NCBI GenBank assembly: GCA_023412005.1
Contig: JAEYOE010000007.1
Location: forward strand, 1-64,000
DNA: 64,000 nucleotides
Source of the DNA: Bacillota bacterium
Lineage (GTDB): Bacteria > Bacillota > Clostridia > Christensenellales > SZUA-584
Reading direction: 5' to 3'
The position numbers were made by a program, and so were the translations under genes. The notes below the pieces were generated by a model that was given only the letters and a program-made list of their open reading frames with translations, had not been told where the DNA came from and did no database searches. Below are positions 49,227 to 56,544 of this stretch, in pieces. Each line of letters starts with the position of its first letter. The first letter of the stretch is position 1.

Positions 49227-50116
49227 AAGTTTCTCACACCCACAAATTTCTCCTTCAGACAAGCGGGGTAATACGACAGCTTGGCTTTACGCAGCCCCTC
49301 GATGCCCATATCCTCTTCCCTGTTGATATACTTCACATCGCTGAACTCCCGGCTCGCGAACTCCTTGTTGATCAGCGCAAATACGCCCTGAATATCCGGG
49401 TTTGCCTTTTCAATATGGATGATTGCCATATCGTCGAACTTTTCGCCGATCGAATAGGCCTCAAGGCTGCCGTCTACATAGAGCATGCCGCACTTTAAGC
49501 CCAGCGTATCAATGTTTTTCAGCGCATCCTTGGCGGCATTCAATTCGTTCACGTAGCTTTGCGACGCTTCGCCCTTGTTTTCCATCCACCGCTCCTGCAG
49601 CGAAATGCACGCATCGTAATCCTCGTTTGTGTAGCGGCGGTATTCAAACGTATGCTCTTTTAAAAACCTGTTGATATGGTTACGTTTCGCGTGATACTTC
49701 TTGCCCTCGAGCGTTATCAAATCCTGTGCGTTGTAAACATATTCAAAGCTGTCCCTGTCGGCGGTAAACGTGTACCAGCCGGGGCAGTCGTGCTCTATCT
49801 TTTCCTTTTGCTCGGTGGTTACACCCTTTAAAAGCGGCTTTTCTCCCCGAGACGCGAAAAACTCGTCATACCGTCTCAGCGGCTTTTCCATGCTTTCATC
49901 GCAGCAATCCAGAAACGGCGGCAAAGCGAATGAAACGCTGCCGTTGCTTAAATGCAGATACAATGCCAGATCATCGGTAGCCATTTTGATGTTCCATGCC
50001 TTGCGCCAAATAAAAATGTTGGCGAATGACGCTTCAAGATTTTGATATCCATGACACACCGTATAAATTTCAAAGTTCGTTTTGTCTTCGAGTTCTATCG
50101 GTCTAAAACTTAACAT
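49223..50116 (-). CDS. DUF2156 protein (phosphatidylglycerol lysyltransferase-like fold)
   Basis: 297 residues from the start at 50116, set by GGGAGAAGG; the frame runs on to 50218 without a good site. Matches the DUF2156 pattern: FRPIELEDKTNFEIYTVCHGYQNLEASFANIFIWRKAWNIKM, KKYHAKRNHINRFLKEHTFEYRRYTNEDYDACISLQERWM, GMLYVDGSLEAYSIGEKFDDMAIIHIEKANPDIQGVFALINKEFAS and INREEDMGIEGLRKAKLSYYPACL. The fold is a double GNAT as in MprF and FemX-type aminoacyl transferases, but without a membrane part. Role unknown. Confidence 0.88.
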   Translation of the reverse strand: MLSFRPIELEDKTNFEIYTVCHGYQNLEASFANIFIWRKAWNIKMATDDLALYLHLSNGSVSFALPPFLDCCDESMEKPLRRYDEFFASRGEKPLLKGVTTEQKEKIEHDCPGWYTFTADRDSFEYVYNAQDLITLEGKKYHAKRNHINRFLKEHTFEYRRYTNEDYDACISLQERWMENKGEASQSYVNELNAAKDALKNIDTLGLKCGMLYVDGSLEAYSIGEKFDDMAIIHIEKANPDIQGVFALINKEFASREFSDVKYINREEDMGIEGLRKAKLSYYPACLKEKFVGVRNL

Positions 50117-50286
50117 GCCTTCTCCCAATAAGTTAATTTTCTTATTATATACCAACGTGAGACTATTGGAAAACGCGATATGCCAATGGCTGGCATCAAA
50201 GTTCATCGTTGTTTTCACTTATGGGCGCTAAGCTTGCTTATACACCGTCTCAGCCTTGTTTTTGAACTTTCTTTCGTGTTCTAACG

Positions 50287-50323
50287 CAAAAAAGGCGTGC
50301 ATTCACATTGAAGCACACCTTTA
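50287..50323 (-). terminator. Terminator of the Fe-S protein gene
   Basis: Minus strand AAAGGTGTGC-N12-GCACGCCTTT followed by TTTGCG: ten-base stem with one G-U, 8 bp past the stop. Confidence 0.85.
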
Positions 50324-50330
50324 GTTTCTT

Positions 50331-51026
50331 TTAGTCTTCAATAATCTCGCCGTTCGGCGCAATCACAGTTACCTGCCATGGAATCATCTTGCCGCTGCTT
50401 TGCAGCGCCTGCTTTACCGCGTATTCCAAGCCGCCGCAGCAGGGCACGCTCATACGCAGCACCTCAACGCTTTTGATGTTGTTGTGCTTTATAATCTCTG
50501 TCAGCTTTTCCGAATAATCCACCATATCGAGCTTCGGGCAGCCGATCAGCGTAATTTTGCCACGCATGAATTCCTGGTGCACATTCGCGTAAGCAAACGC
50601 CGTGCAGTCTGCCGCAACGAGCAGCTTGGCGCCGTCAAAATACGGTGCGTTAATCGGCACCAGCTTAATCTGGCACGGCCATTGGCCAAGCTCAGATACC
50701 GCCTGCGCAGCGGGTTTCGGCGCAGGCGCCTGTGTCTTTCTTTCCAGTGCAGCCGCACGGGCCGACGGGCATCCGCCTCCTGTATGCTGCTGTTTCATAT
50801 GCTTTTCCACCGCCTCCTGATCAAACGCAGCCGCTTCGCGTTCTTCAATTGTAATCGCGCCTGTCGGGCATTCGGGCAGGCAGTTGCCAAGGCCGTCGCA
50901 GTACGATTCCGACATCAGCTTTGCCTTGCCGTCAACCATCGCCAGCGCCCCCTCATGACACGCATCCACGCACAGCCCGCAGCCGTTGCATTTATCTTCG
51001 TCAATTGTAATGATGTTGCGTTTCAT
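50331..51026 (-). CDS. 4Fe-4S binding protein with C-terminal Cys-rich domain
   Basis: 231 residues. Two ferredoxin-type clusters: CNGCGLCVDACHEG (about 15-28) and CDGLGNCLPECPTG (about 43-56); in the second the spacing is C-x5-C-x3-C with the fourth Cys supplied by the first motif's partner, a common variant. After a Gln/Ala/Pro linker a second domain (about 110-231) follows with LLVAADCTAFAYANVHQEF, LIGCPKLDMVDYSEKL and SVPCCGGLEYAVKQAL, a conserved Cys-rich fold known from iron-sulfur proteins of anaerobes. Divergent from a Crp/Fnr regulator, which probably controls it. Confidence 0.88.
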   Translation of the reverse strand: MKRNIITIDEDKCNGCGLCVDACHEGALAMVDGKAKLMSESYCDGLGNCLPECPTGAITIEEREAAAFDQEAVEKHMKQQHTGGGCPSARAAALERKTQAPAPKPAAQAVSELGQWPCQIKLVPINAPYFDGAKLLVAADCTAFAYANVHQEFMRGKITLIGCPKLDMVDYSEKLTEIIKHNNIKSVEVLRMSVPCCGGLEYAVKQALQSSGKMIPWQVTVIAPNGEIIED

Positions 51027-51094
51027 TATTCTCTCCTCCTTCGTTCATCCTTGCTTTTCTGGCCTTATTATCGTATATTTGAAACGATTCGTCC

Positions 51095-51108
51095 GTTGCA
51101 TTTGCAAC
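51095..51108. promoter_or_regulatory. Perfect palindrome between Fe-S gene and Crp/Fnr regulator
   Basis: GTTGCA-TT-TGCAAC, a 6-2-6 inverted repeat in the 97-bp divergent promoter region, 16 bp ahead of the regulator start. Likely operator of the Crp/Fnr-type protein. Confidence 0.6.
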
Positions 51109-51123
51109 AATCGGGAGGGTGTT

Positions 51124-51819
51124 GTGACTATTTCATCCATTTATTCTGCAAATATCGCGCTTTTCAAGGGTATTGGCGAAGCCGAGCTTGACGGCATGCT
51201 GCAGTGCCTTGGCGCTGCGCAGAAAAGCTATAAGAAAGGCAGCTATATTCTAATGGCTGGCGATGCGCTGCATCACGTGGGCGTTTTGCTGTCGGGCCAG
51301 GCCACGGTGTATAAAACCGATCTGCTCGGCAGCCGCACGGTTCTCGGCGCGCTGACGCCGCCGCAGCTGTTTGCCGAAACGTTTGTCTGCGCGGGTGTGA
51401 AGACGAGCCCGGTTTCGGTGGAAGCCGCGAGCGACGTGGATGTGCTGCTGCTCGCGTTCGAAAGGATATTGCACACGTGCTCATCGTGCTGCGCGCATCA
51501 CTCCGCGCTGATTTACAACATGCTGCGCATTGTGGCGCAGAAGAACTTGGCGCTCAGCGAGAAGATGGATCATATGGCGCGAAAAACCACGCGTCAAAAG
51601 ATCGCATCGTATCTGATTGATCAGGCGACACGCGCTGGCGGCCGCCGCTTTGAGATTGCGCTGGACCGGCAGGCCCTGGCCGACTATTTGAGTGTGAACC
51701 GCAGCGCGCTCTCGCGCGAGCTGTCGCATATGAACGAGGAGGGCGTTTTGGATTATCAGCGCAACAGCTTTTTTATCCGCAGCCTCGAGGCTTTGGAAGA
51801 GATGCTGCTTCACGAGTAA
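51124..51819 (+). CDS. Crp/Fnr family transcriptional regulator
   Basis: 231 residues from a GTG at 51124, set by GGGAGGG eight bases upstream; the frame runs back into the divergent gene. N-terminal cyclic-nucleotide-like barrel (IALFKGIGEAELDGMLQCLGAAQKSYKKGSYILMAGDALHHVGVLLSGQATVYK), a dimer helix, and the C-terminal helix-turn-helix (DRQALADYLSVNRSALSRELSHMNEEGVLDYQRNSFFI). No N-terminal FNR cysteines; residues CSSCCAHH near 119-126 could bind a metal or haem, which is speculation. Of the type often found beside Fe-S or redox proteins in Clostridia. Confidence 0.9.
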   Translation: MTISSIYSANIALFKGIGEAELDGMLQCLGAAQKSYKKGSYILMAGDALHHVGVLLSGQATVYKTDLLGSRTVLGALTPPQLFAETFVCAGVKTSPVSVEAASDVDVLLLAFERILHTCSSCCAHHSALIYNMLRIVAQKNLALSEKMDHMARKTTRQKIASYLIDQATRAGGRRFEIALDRQALADYLSVNRSALSRELSHMNEEGVLDYQRNSFFIRSLEALEEMLLHE

Positions 51820-51851
51820 TACACAGCCCTAATATTCAAAGGATGACATCT

Positions 51852-52139
51852 ATGAAAAAGAAAATAATGATTAAAAAGCTGAATGAAGATGATATATTGG
51901 AAATCCTGCTCGCGCATTATCAAGACCAAAAACAATATAAAGACTTTAAGAATACAAGAGGTCTTCTATTGGGCGAACCGGGTAAAGATTTAAGATTTAT
52001 CGGTGTATTCGTCAATGAAGCTGCCAATGAAATATTTCATTACGATCTGGAGGCGATCGACAGAGAGCAGGATTTCAATAAAGACCATTCTTTCTTTGAA
52101 AAGTATCCCGAAACTTATTTGGGAGCCGATAAAATATGA
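51852..52139 (+). CDS. Hypothetical protein, 95 residues
   Basis: Small, highly charged protein (KKKIMIKKLNEDDILEILLAHYQDQKQYKDFKNTRGLLLGEPGKDLRFIGVFVNEAANEIFHYDLEAIDREQDFNKDH...). AAAGGA stands eight bases before the ATG at 51852; an ATG at 51843 overlaps that site and is less likely. AT-rich compared with its neighbours. No family recognised; predicted alpha/beta, no membrane segment. The following 130 bp hold the argJ promoter. Confidence 0.65.
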   Translation: MKKKIMIKKLNEDDILEILLAHYQDQKQYKDFKNTRGLLLGEPGKDLRFIGVFVNEAANEIFHYDLEAIDREQDFNKDHSFFEKYPETYLGADKI

Positions 52140-52230
52140 TGGCTATGATCAAAAAGTTGAATAAGCAAAGAATGCAGATAATTAGTCAATCATGACAAAT
52201 TTAATTACTTATGGACGCAGATACGCATTA

Positions 52231-52239
52231 TGCTATAAT
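52231..52239 (+). promoter_or_regulatory. Extended -10 promoter of argJ
   Basis: TGCTATAAT (extended -10, TATAAT at 52234-52239) about 33 bp before the argJ ATG; no convincing -35. The palindrome GCATTATGC just ahead overlaps it, but it lacks the spacing of the ARG box at argC. Confidence 0.5.
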
Positions 52240-52271
52240 AATTCGGTAATTTGAGAAAGGGATTTTAACGC

Positions 52272-53465
52272 ATGAATAACGGCAGCGGCGTAACATACGC
52301 CTTGGGGTTTACGGCGGCAGGCGTGGCCTGCGGCATCAAAAAAAACGGCAACAAAGACTTAGCACTCATCAAATGTGACTGTGTCGCCACAGCGGCGGGT
52401 GTGTTTACACAAAATAAAGTGAAAGGCCATTCGCTTGTGCTTGCGCACAAGAATCTGCGAAACGGACGCGCACAGGCTGTGATTATCAACGCAGGTAATG
52501 CCAACGCCTGCCTTGGCAGCCGAGGCGAGAAGGATGCCCTTCGCATGGCCGAGCTCACGGCAGCTTCTCTTGGCTGCAACCCGCGGGATGTGCTGACCGG
52601 CTCCACCGGCGTGATTGGCATGCCGCTGCCGATTGAACGCATCGAAGCCGGGCTGCAGCAGGCAAAGCTCTCGCGCGAGGGCGGCGCGGACGCGGCCGCC
52701 GCGATTATGACCACCGACACGATACGCAAAGAAGCGCAAGCCAGCGTAAAGATAGACGGACGCGACATCAGAATCGGCGGCATGGCCAAGGGCAGCGGCA
52801 TGATTCACCCGAACATGGCGACAATGATTTCCGTAATCACCACCGATGCCGCCATATCAGCAAAGGCGCTTAAAAAAGCGCTGAAAGACGCAGCGGATGC
52901 CTCGTACAACCGCATTTCAGTGGACGGCGACACGAGCGTGTGCGACAAGGTGCTGCTGCTGGCCTCGGGGCTTGCGGGCAATGCTGTTATTGAAGAGAAT
53001 ACCGACGACTATAATGCATTTTTCGCTGCACTCAAAGAGGTGTGTGTGACGCTTTCTAAAATGCTCGCAGCGGACGGCGAAGGCGCAACCAAGCTGCTAA
53101 CCATTGATGTGCGCCATGCGCGCTCCGCAAAAGCCGCGCATCTGATCGCGTCGGCCATCGCGAAATCGCCGCTGTGCAAAACCGCAGCCTTCGGCAACGA
53201 CGCAAACTGGGGCCGGCTGCTGACAGCGGCGGGCTATTCGGGCGCCGCGTTTGACCCAACCAAGGTGGATATCTATATCGGCGGCGTGCAGGTATGCGCT
53301 CAGGGCGGCGGCCTTGCGTTTGATGAGGAGGCGGCGCTTAAAGAGCTGAAGCAAAAAGAAGTGGTTTATATTATCGATCTTAATGACGGCGAAGCATCCG
53401 ACATGATGTGGACGTGCGATTTCTCGCTGGATTATGTGAAGATTAACGCAGATTACAGAACGTGA
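52272..53465 (+). CDS. argJ: Glutamate N-acetyltransferase / amino-acid acetyltransferase
   Basis: Moves the acetyl group from acetylornithine to glutamate (cyclic pathway) and, in bifunctional members, also makes acetylglutamate from acetyl-CoA. 397 residues, family length. The precursor cuts itself at MIHPNMAT-MISVITTDA (near residue 184), where Thr becomes the nucleophile of the beta chain; other blocks are GVFTQNKVKGHS, VINAGNANACLG and AAFGNDANWGRLLTAAGYSG. It lies 45 kb from argCBD, whereas it is usually between argC and argB. A strong terminator follows. Confidence 0.96.
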   Translation: MNNGSGVTYALGFTAAGVACGIKKNGNKDLALIKCDCVATAAGVFTQNKVKGHSLVLAHKNLRNGRAQAVIINAGNANACLGSRGEKDALRMAELTAASLGCNPRDVLTGSTGVIGMPLPIERIEAGLQQAKLSREGGADAAAAIMTTDTIRKEAQASVKIDGRDIRIGGMAKGSGMIHPNMATMISVITTDAAISAKALKKALKDAADASYNRISVDGDTSVCDKVLLLASGLAGNAVIEENTDDYNAFFAALKEVCVTLSKMLAADGEGATKLLTIDVRHARSAKAAHLIASAIAKSPLCKTAAFGNDANWGRLLTAAGYSGAAFDPTKVDIYIGGVQVCAQGGGLAFDEEAALKELKQKEVVYIIDLNDGEASDMMWTCDFSLDYVKINADYRT

Positions 53466-53500
53466 CGGGAATATTCATATAAAGAATAGTCATATTCATT

Positions 53501-53528
53501 CGGGCAGGCGTGGAAACCTGCCCCTACG
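53501..53528. repeat. R3 element copy
   Basis: CGGGCAGGCGTGGAAACCTG then CCCCTACG: a palindromic element related to positions 129-155. Confidence 0.55.
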
Positions 53529-53589
53529 TTTATATGCGACATAAGAGGAAAGTAAACCAACGCCAAGACATTATACCGAGAAAAACATT

Positions 53590-53628
53590 AAGCGCACTGC
53601 GGGGCTGTCAGTGCGCTTTGTGTTTTTT
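53590..53628 (+). terminator. Terminator of argJ
   Basis: AAGCGCACTG-cggggctgt-CAGTGCGCTT, a perfect ten-base stem followed by TGTGTTTTTT. Confidence 0.9.
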
Positions 53629-53635
53629 ATTCATG

Positions 53636-54085
53636 TTACTGTATCTCGATGCGGCGCGTGTTATCCACGTTCTTTTGGCGCGGCACGCTGACCTTTAAGA
53701 TACCCCCGTCGAGCTTGGCTGAAATACCGTCTGCCTCGGCATCCGCAAGGTAAACCGCGCGGCTCATCGCGCTGTAACGCCGCTCGCGGTGAATGTAATT
53801 CTTGGTTTCCTCATCCTTGCTCTCTTCGTGGTTCACCGAGATGCGAAGTGTACCGTCGTTCATTTCAAGGCTGACCTCGTCCTTTTTCACACCCGGCAGC
53901 TCTGCCTCAATGGTATATTCCTTATCCGTCTGCTGCACGTCAATCTTAAACGCTTCGCGTGTGCGCCGCCCCGTCAGCCACGGGTCGGTAAAGAAATCAT
54001 CCAGCATGTTGTAAAAATCCTCAAAGCCCGTGGGCGCGATGCTTTTGTTTCTCCTGTTTACCGGAATCAAATTTGCCATCATCAT
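53636..54085 (-). CDS. Hsp20/alpha-crystallin family small heat-shock protein
   Basis: Holdase chaperone, 149 residues: N-terminal arm (LIPVNRRNKSIAPTGFEDFYNMLDDFFTDPWL), alpha-crystallin domain (about 43-140: FKIDVQQTDKEYTIEAELPGVKKDEVSLEMNDGTLRISVNHEES...YSAMSRAVYLADAEADGISAKLDGGILKVSVPRQ) with the conserved A-x-x-x-x-G-x-L motif as AKLDGGILKV, and a short C-terminal tail. Three ATG codons in a row follow AAGGAG; the second gives the best spacing. A CIRCE element lies in the leader, so HrcA control is expected. Confidence 0.95.
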   Translation of the reverse strand: MMMANLIPVNRRNKSIAPTGFEDFYNMLDDFFTDPWLTGRRTREAFKIDVQQTDKEYTIEAELPGVKKDEVSLEMNDGTLRISVNHEESKDEETKNYIHRERRYSAMSRAVYLADAEADGISAKLDGGILKVSVPRQKNVDNTRRIEIQ

Positions 54086-54127
54086 CTACTCCTTTTTTTT
54101 GATTTCAATAGCTTATACTGTTTCATT

Positions 54128-54154
54128 TTAGCACTCTCGCCCCGCGAGTGCTAG
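54128..54154. promoter_or_regulatory. CIRCE element (HrcA operator) of hsp20
   Basis: TTAGCACTC-N9-GAGTGCTAG, matching the CIRCE consensus TTAGCACTC-N9-GAGTGCTAA except for the last base. It lies between the promoter and the hsp20 start. Confidence 0.92.
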
Positions 54155-54166
54155 CTCGTTATGATT

Positions 54167-54197
54167 ATTATATACCACTTTGCTTTTCTTTAGTCAA
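54167..54197 (-). promoter_or_regulatory. Promoter of hsp20
   Basis: Minus strand TTGACT (54197-54192) and TATATA (54174-54169) at 17 bases, or TATAAT (54172-54167) at 19. It is directly followed by the CIRCE element. Confidence 0.65.
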
Positions 54198-54359
54198 TGA
54201 AGGTCAAAATTTTTTTACAAATTATCTTATGCGAAATCAGTCTCTTTTTTCTACTAAATATTTATCCGTGAATTTTGATATTATGTTATAATTTGTACAC
54301 ATATATTTCATTTTATCAGCAGTGTCATCTCTAATAATTAAACAAGGAGCAACCCTAAA

Positions 54360-54887
54360 TTGTCTGACAAGAATGATTCTTCTGTAACGTTTAAGTACAG
54401 CCCAAACATCCAAATGATCGGCATTCTGAAAAACGAAAAGGGCATTTGCCAATGTTGCCGGAAAGAGGTTTCACAGTATTACCCGACGATGTATTGCCGA
54501 GAAGATGTTAACTGCATATGTCTTGAATGTATCAAAAGCGGCTTGGCAGCTGAAAAATACCAAGGCCAATTTGTTCAGGACGCTGAATCCGATAAAGTCA
54601 GCGATGCGGTAAAAATCGATGAGCTTTTCAAAAGAACACCCGGGTATACCAGTTGGCAGGGAGAACACTGGTTAGCCTGCTGTGGTGATTTCTGTGCCTA
54701 TCTCGGAGATGTGGGTACAAAAGAACTGGTCGAAATGGGCATTGCCGATGATGTATTTGCGGAGTATGATGCGCTCAATGAATATGACGATGCCAGAGAG
54801 TATCTTGTGAAATCCGGATCCTTTTGCGGGTATCTTTTTCAGTGTCTTCACTGTGGCCGATATCATATATGGGTTGATGCCGACTAG
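54360..54887 (+). CDS. CbrC family protein
   Basis: 175 residues of the CbrC/UPF0167 family, in E. coli linked to colicin E2 tolerance; biochemical role unknown. Family features: FKYSPNIQMIGILKNEKGICQCCRKEVSQYYPTMYC with CxxC, ICLECIKSGLAAEKYQG, TPGYTSWQGEHWLACCGDFCAYLGDVGTKELVEMG and the C-terminal YLFQCLHCGRYHIWVDAD with CxxC, so a zinc site is likely. The start is TTG at 54360 with AAGGAG upstream. Alone, AT-rich leader. Confidence 0.88.
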   Translation: MSDKNDSSVTFKYSPNIQMIGILKNEKGICQCCRKEVSQYYPTMYCREDVNCICLECIKSGLAAEKYQGQFVQDAESDKVSDAVKIDELFKRTPGYTSWQGEHWLACCGDFCAYLGDVGTKELVEMGIADDVFAEYDALNEYDDAREYLVKSGSFCGYLFQCLHCGRYHIWVDAD

Positions 54888-54915
54888 TCAAAATAACGAT
54901 GTAATATCTCCTGTA

Positions 54916-54942
54916 AAAAAAGCGGCTCAAGGGCCGCTTTTT
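54916..54942. terminator. Bidirectional terminator between cbrC and nitroreductase genes
   Basis: AAAAAGCGGC and GCCGCTTTTT pair perfectly over a seven-base loop; A- and T-runs on both sides. Confidence 0.9.
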
Positions 54943-54947
54943 CAATG

Positions 54948-55550
54948 CTATTCAAATACCCAAACGCGCTCATCCAAGCTTTTAAATTCCTTCTCCCGCG
55001 GTTGCAGCATGGGCTTGCCAAACGGCATCTGGGCCACCATCTGCCACTCAGCCGGCACATGCCATTTCTCGCGCACCGCCTCGTCCACCAGCGGGCTGTA
55101 ATGCTGCAGCGATGCGCCAAGCCCTTCGGCCTCCAGTGCCGACCAAATCACAAACTGGTGCATCGCGTTCGAGTGCTGCGACCACAGCGCGAACCTCTCT
55201 GCGTACAGCGGAAACTTCGCTGAAAGCTCTGCCACCGCACTGTTGTCGATAAAATACAGCACCGTGCCATAGCCCGCTGCGAAAGACCCTTTCACTTTTT
55301 CTTGTGTAGCCAAAAATCGCTCGGGCGGCGTCACCTTTTTCAGCTCATCAATCGTCATCTGCCAAAACGCCTTATGTGCATCACCAAACAGCAAGACCAC
55401 CCGCGTGCTTTGCGAGTTATATGGCGACGGCACATGTTTAACCGCGTCGTGCACGATTTCGGCGATCCGCTCATTCGGCACGATCTTTTCATCGCTGAGC
55501 CCGTATACACTGCGCCGTTCTTTCACGGCCTCCCAAAAGCTTTTCGACAT
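54948..55550 (-). CDS. Nitroreductase family protein
   Basis: FMN-dependent oxidoreductase of the fatty-acid-repression (Frp/YdgI/HBN1-like) subgroup. 200 residues from the start at 55550 (GGAGGG site; the frame runs to 55577). Motifs: FWEAVKERRSVYGLSDEKIVPNERIAEIVHDAVKHVPSPYNSQSTRVVLLFGDAH at the N-terminus with the Arg-Arg-Ser FMN-binding turn, and FALWSQHSNAMHQFVIWSALEAEGLGASLQHYSPLVDEAVREKW near the C-terminus. Physiological substrate unknown. Confidence 0.9.
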   Translation of the reverse strand: MSKSFWEAVKERRSVYGLSDEKIVPNERIAEIVHDAVKHVPSPYNSQSTRVVLLFGDAHKAFWQMTIDELKKVTPPERFLATQEKVKGSFAAGYGTVLYFIDNSAVAELSAKFPLYAERFALWSQHSNAMHQFVIWSALEAEGLGASLQHYSPLVDEAVREKWHVPAEWQMVAQMPFGKPMLQPREKEFKSLDERVWVFE

Positions 55551-55662
55551 CGTTTTCCCTCCGTGGTTGTTTGGCATTAGTATACCTTCTTATTCCCTTC
55601 ATGCAAATGAAAAAAACCCTGAAACAGGGCATATGAGTATGGGCGTTGATAAATCTCCTTTA

Positions 55663-55758
55663 GTCATTCCGAGCTTGTCGACTGCGAAGCGGACTGGAAT
55701 CCCATGATTAACGCTTTGACCATGGGATTTCTCAATCGCTGCACTCACTCGAAATGAC
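55663..55758. repeat. R1-related repeat copy F
   Basis: GTCATTCCGAGCTTGTCGAC...GGAATCCCATG...CATGGGATTTCTC...CGAAATGAC; an imperfect palindrome resembling copy E, in the 283-bp gap between the nitroreductase and sigE genes where no gene is seen. Confidence 0.7.
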
Positions 55759-55833
55759 ACGCAAGAGCTTTGTTAACATTCCTGCGCTGCAATGCAGGGC
55801 AAACATTATTGCAGTTGTATTAGCCGGAAACGT

Positions 55834-56544
55834 CTATACGATTTTGCTGATTTCAGTGCGTAGCTGCTTGATGATGCGTTTCTCCAGCCGCGATATGTAA
55901 GACTGCGAAATACCGAGGCAATCGGCTACCTGTTTTTGCGTGCGTTCCTTTTGGCCGTTGAGCCCGAAACGCATCTCCATAATCATCTTCTCGCGCGAGC
56001 AGAGCTTATCGATGCACGACTGCATAAGGTCTTTCTCCACGCCGTCCTCAATCTCGGTATACACAACGTCCGGCTCGGTTCCGAGTATATCCGACAGCAG
56101 CAGCTCGTTACCGTCCCAATCCACATTGAGCGGCTCGTCGAACGATACCTCATAGCGAAGCTTCGCATTACGCCGTAAATACATCAATATCTCATTTTCA
56201 ATGCAGCGCGAGGCGTAGGTCGCGAGCTTGATGTTTTTATCCACGTCGAACGTGTTAACGGCTTTGATGAGCCCTATCGCGCCGATAGACACGAGATCTT
56301 CAATACCGATGCCTGTGTTTTCAAACTTGCGCGCGATATACACCACGAGCCTTAAGTTACGTTCAATGAGCACCCGTCTGACCGATTTGTCCCCCTCCCC
56401 CAGCAGCCGAAGCAGCGTCTCCTCCTCCGTCCGCGTCAGCGGCGGCGGCAGAGCCTCGCTCCCGTTGATGTAATCTGCCCGTGCCGCCAGCTTCAGCCTC
56501 AGCGTCAACCAGGCAATCAGCCGTTGTACCCACAGCGTTCTCAT
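55834..56544 (-). CDS. sigE: Sporulation sigma factor SigE
   Basis: Mother-cell sigma factor active after asymmetric division. 236 residues: hydrophobic/basic pro-sequence (1-about 27, TLWVQRLIAWLTLRLKLAARADYINGSEALPPPL, normally removed by SpoIIGA), region 2 (ERNLRLVVYIARKFENTGIGIEDLVSIGAIGLIKAVNTFDVDKNIKLATYASRCIENEILMYLRR) and region 4 with helix-turn-helix (TQKQVADCLGISQSYISRLEKRIIKQL). AAGGAG lies six bases before the ATG inside the spoIIGA frame. Its first 182 bases overlap spoIIGA. Confidence 0.96.
   Translation of the reverse strand: MRTLWVQRLIAWLTLRLKLAARADYINGSEALPPPLTRTEEETLLRLLGEGDKSVRRVLIERNLRLVVYIARKFENTGIGIEDLVSIGAIGLIKAVNTFDVDKNIKLATYASRCIENEILMYLRRNAKLRYEVSFDEPLNVDWDGNELLLSDILGTEPDVVYTEIEDGVEKDLMQSCIDKLCSREKMIMEMRFGLNGQKERTQKQVADCLGISQSYISRLEKRIIKQLRTEISKIV

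Noticed and set aside
51852..54887. Toxin-antitoxin modules in the small genes at 51852 and 54360
   Set aside because: Neither has a small partner gene, and the second is a clear CbrC-family protein.
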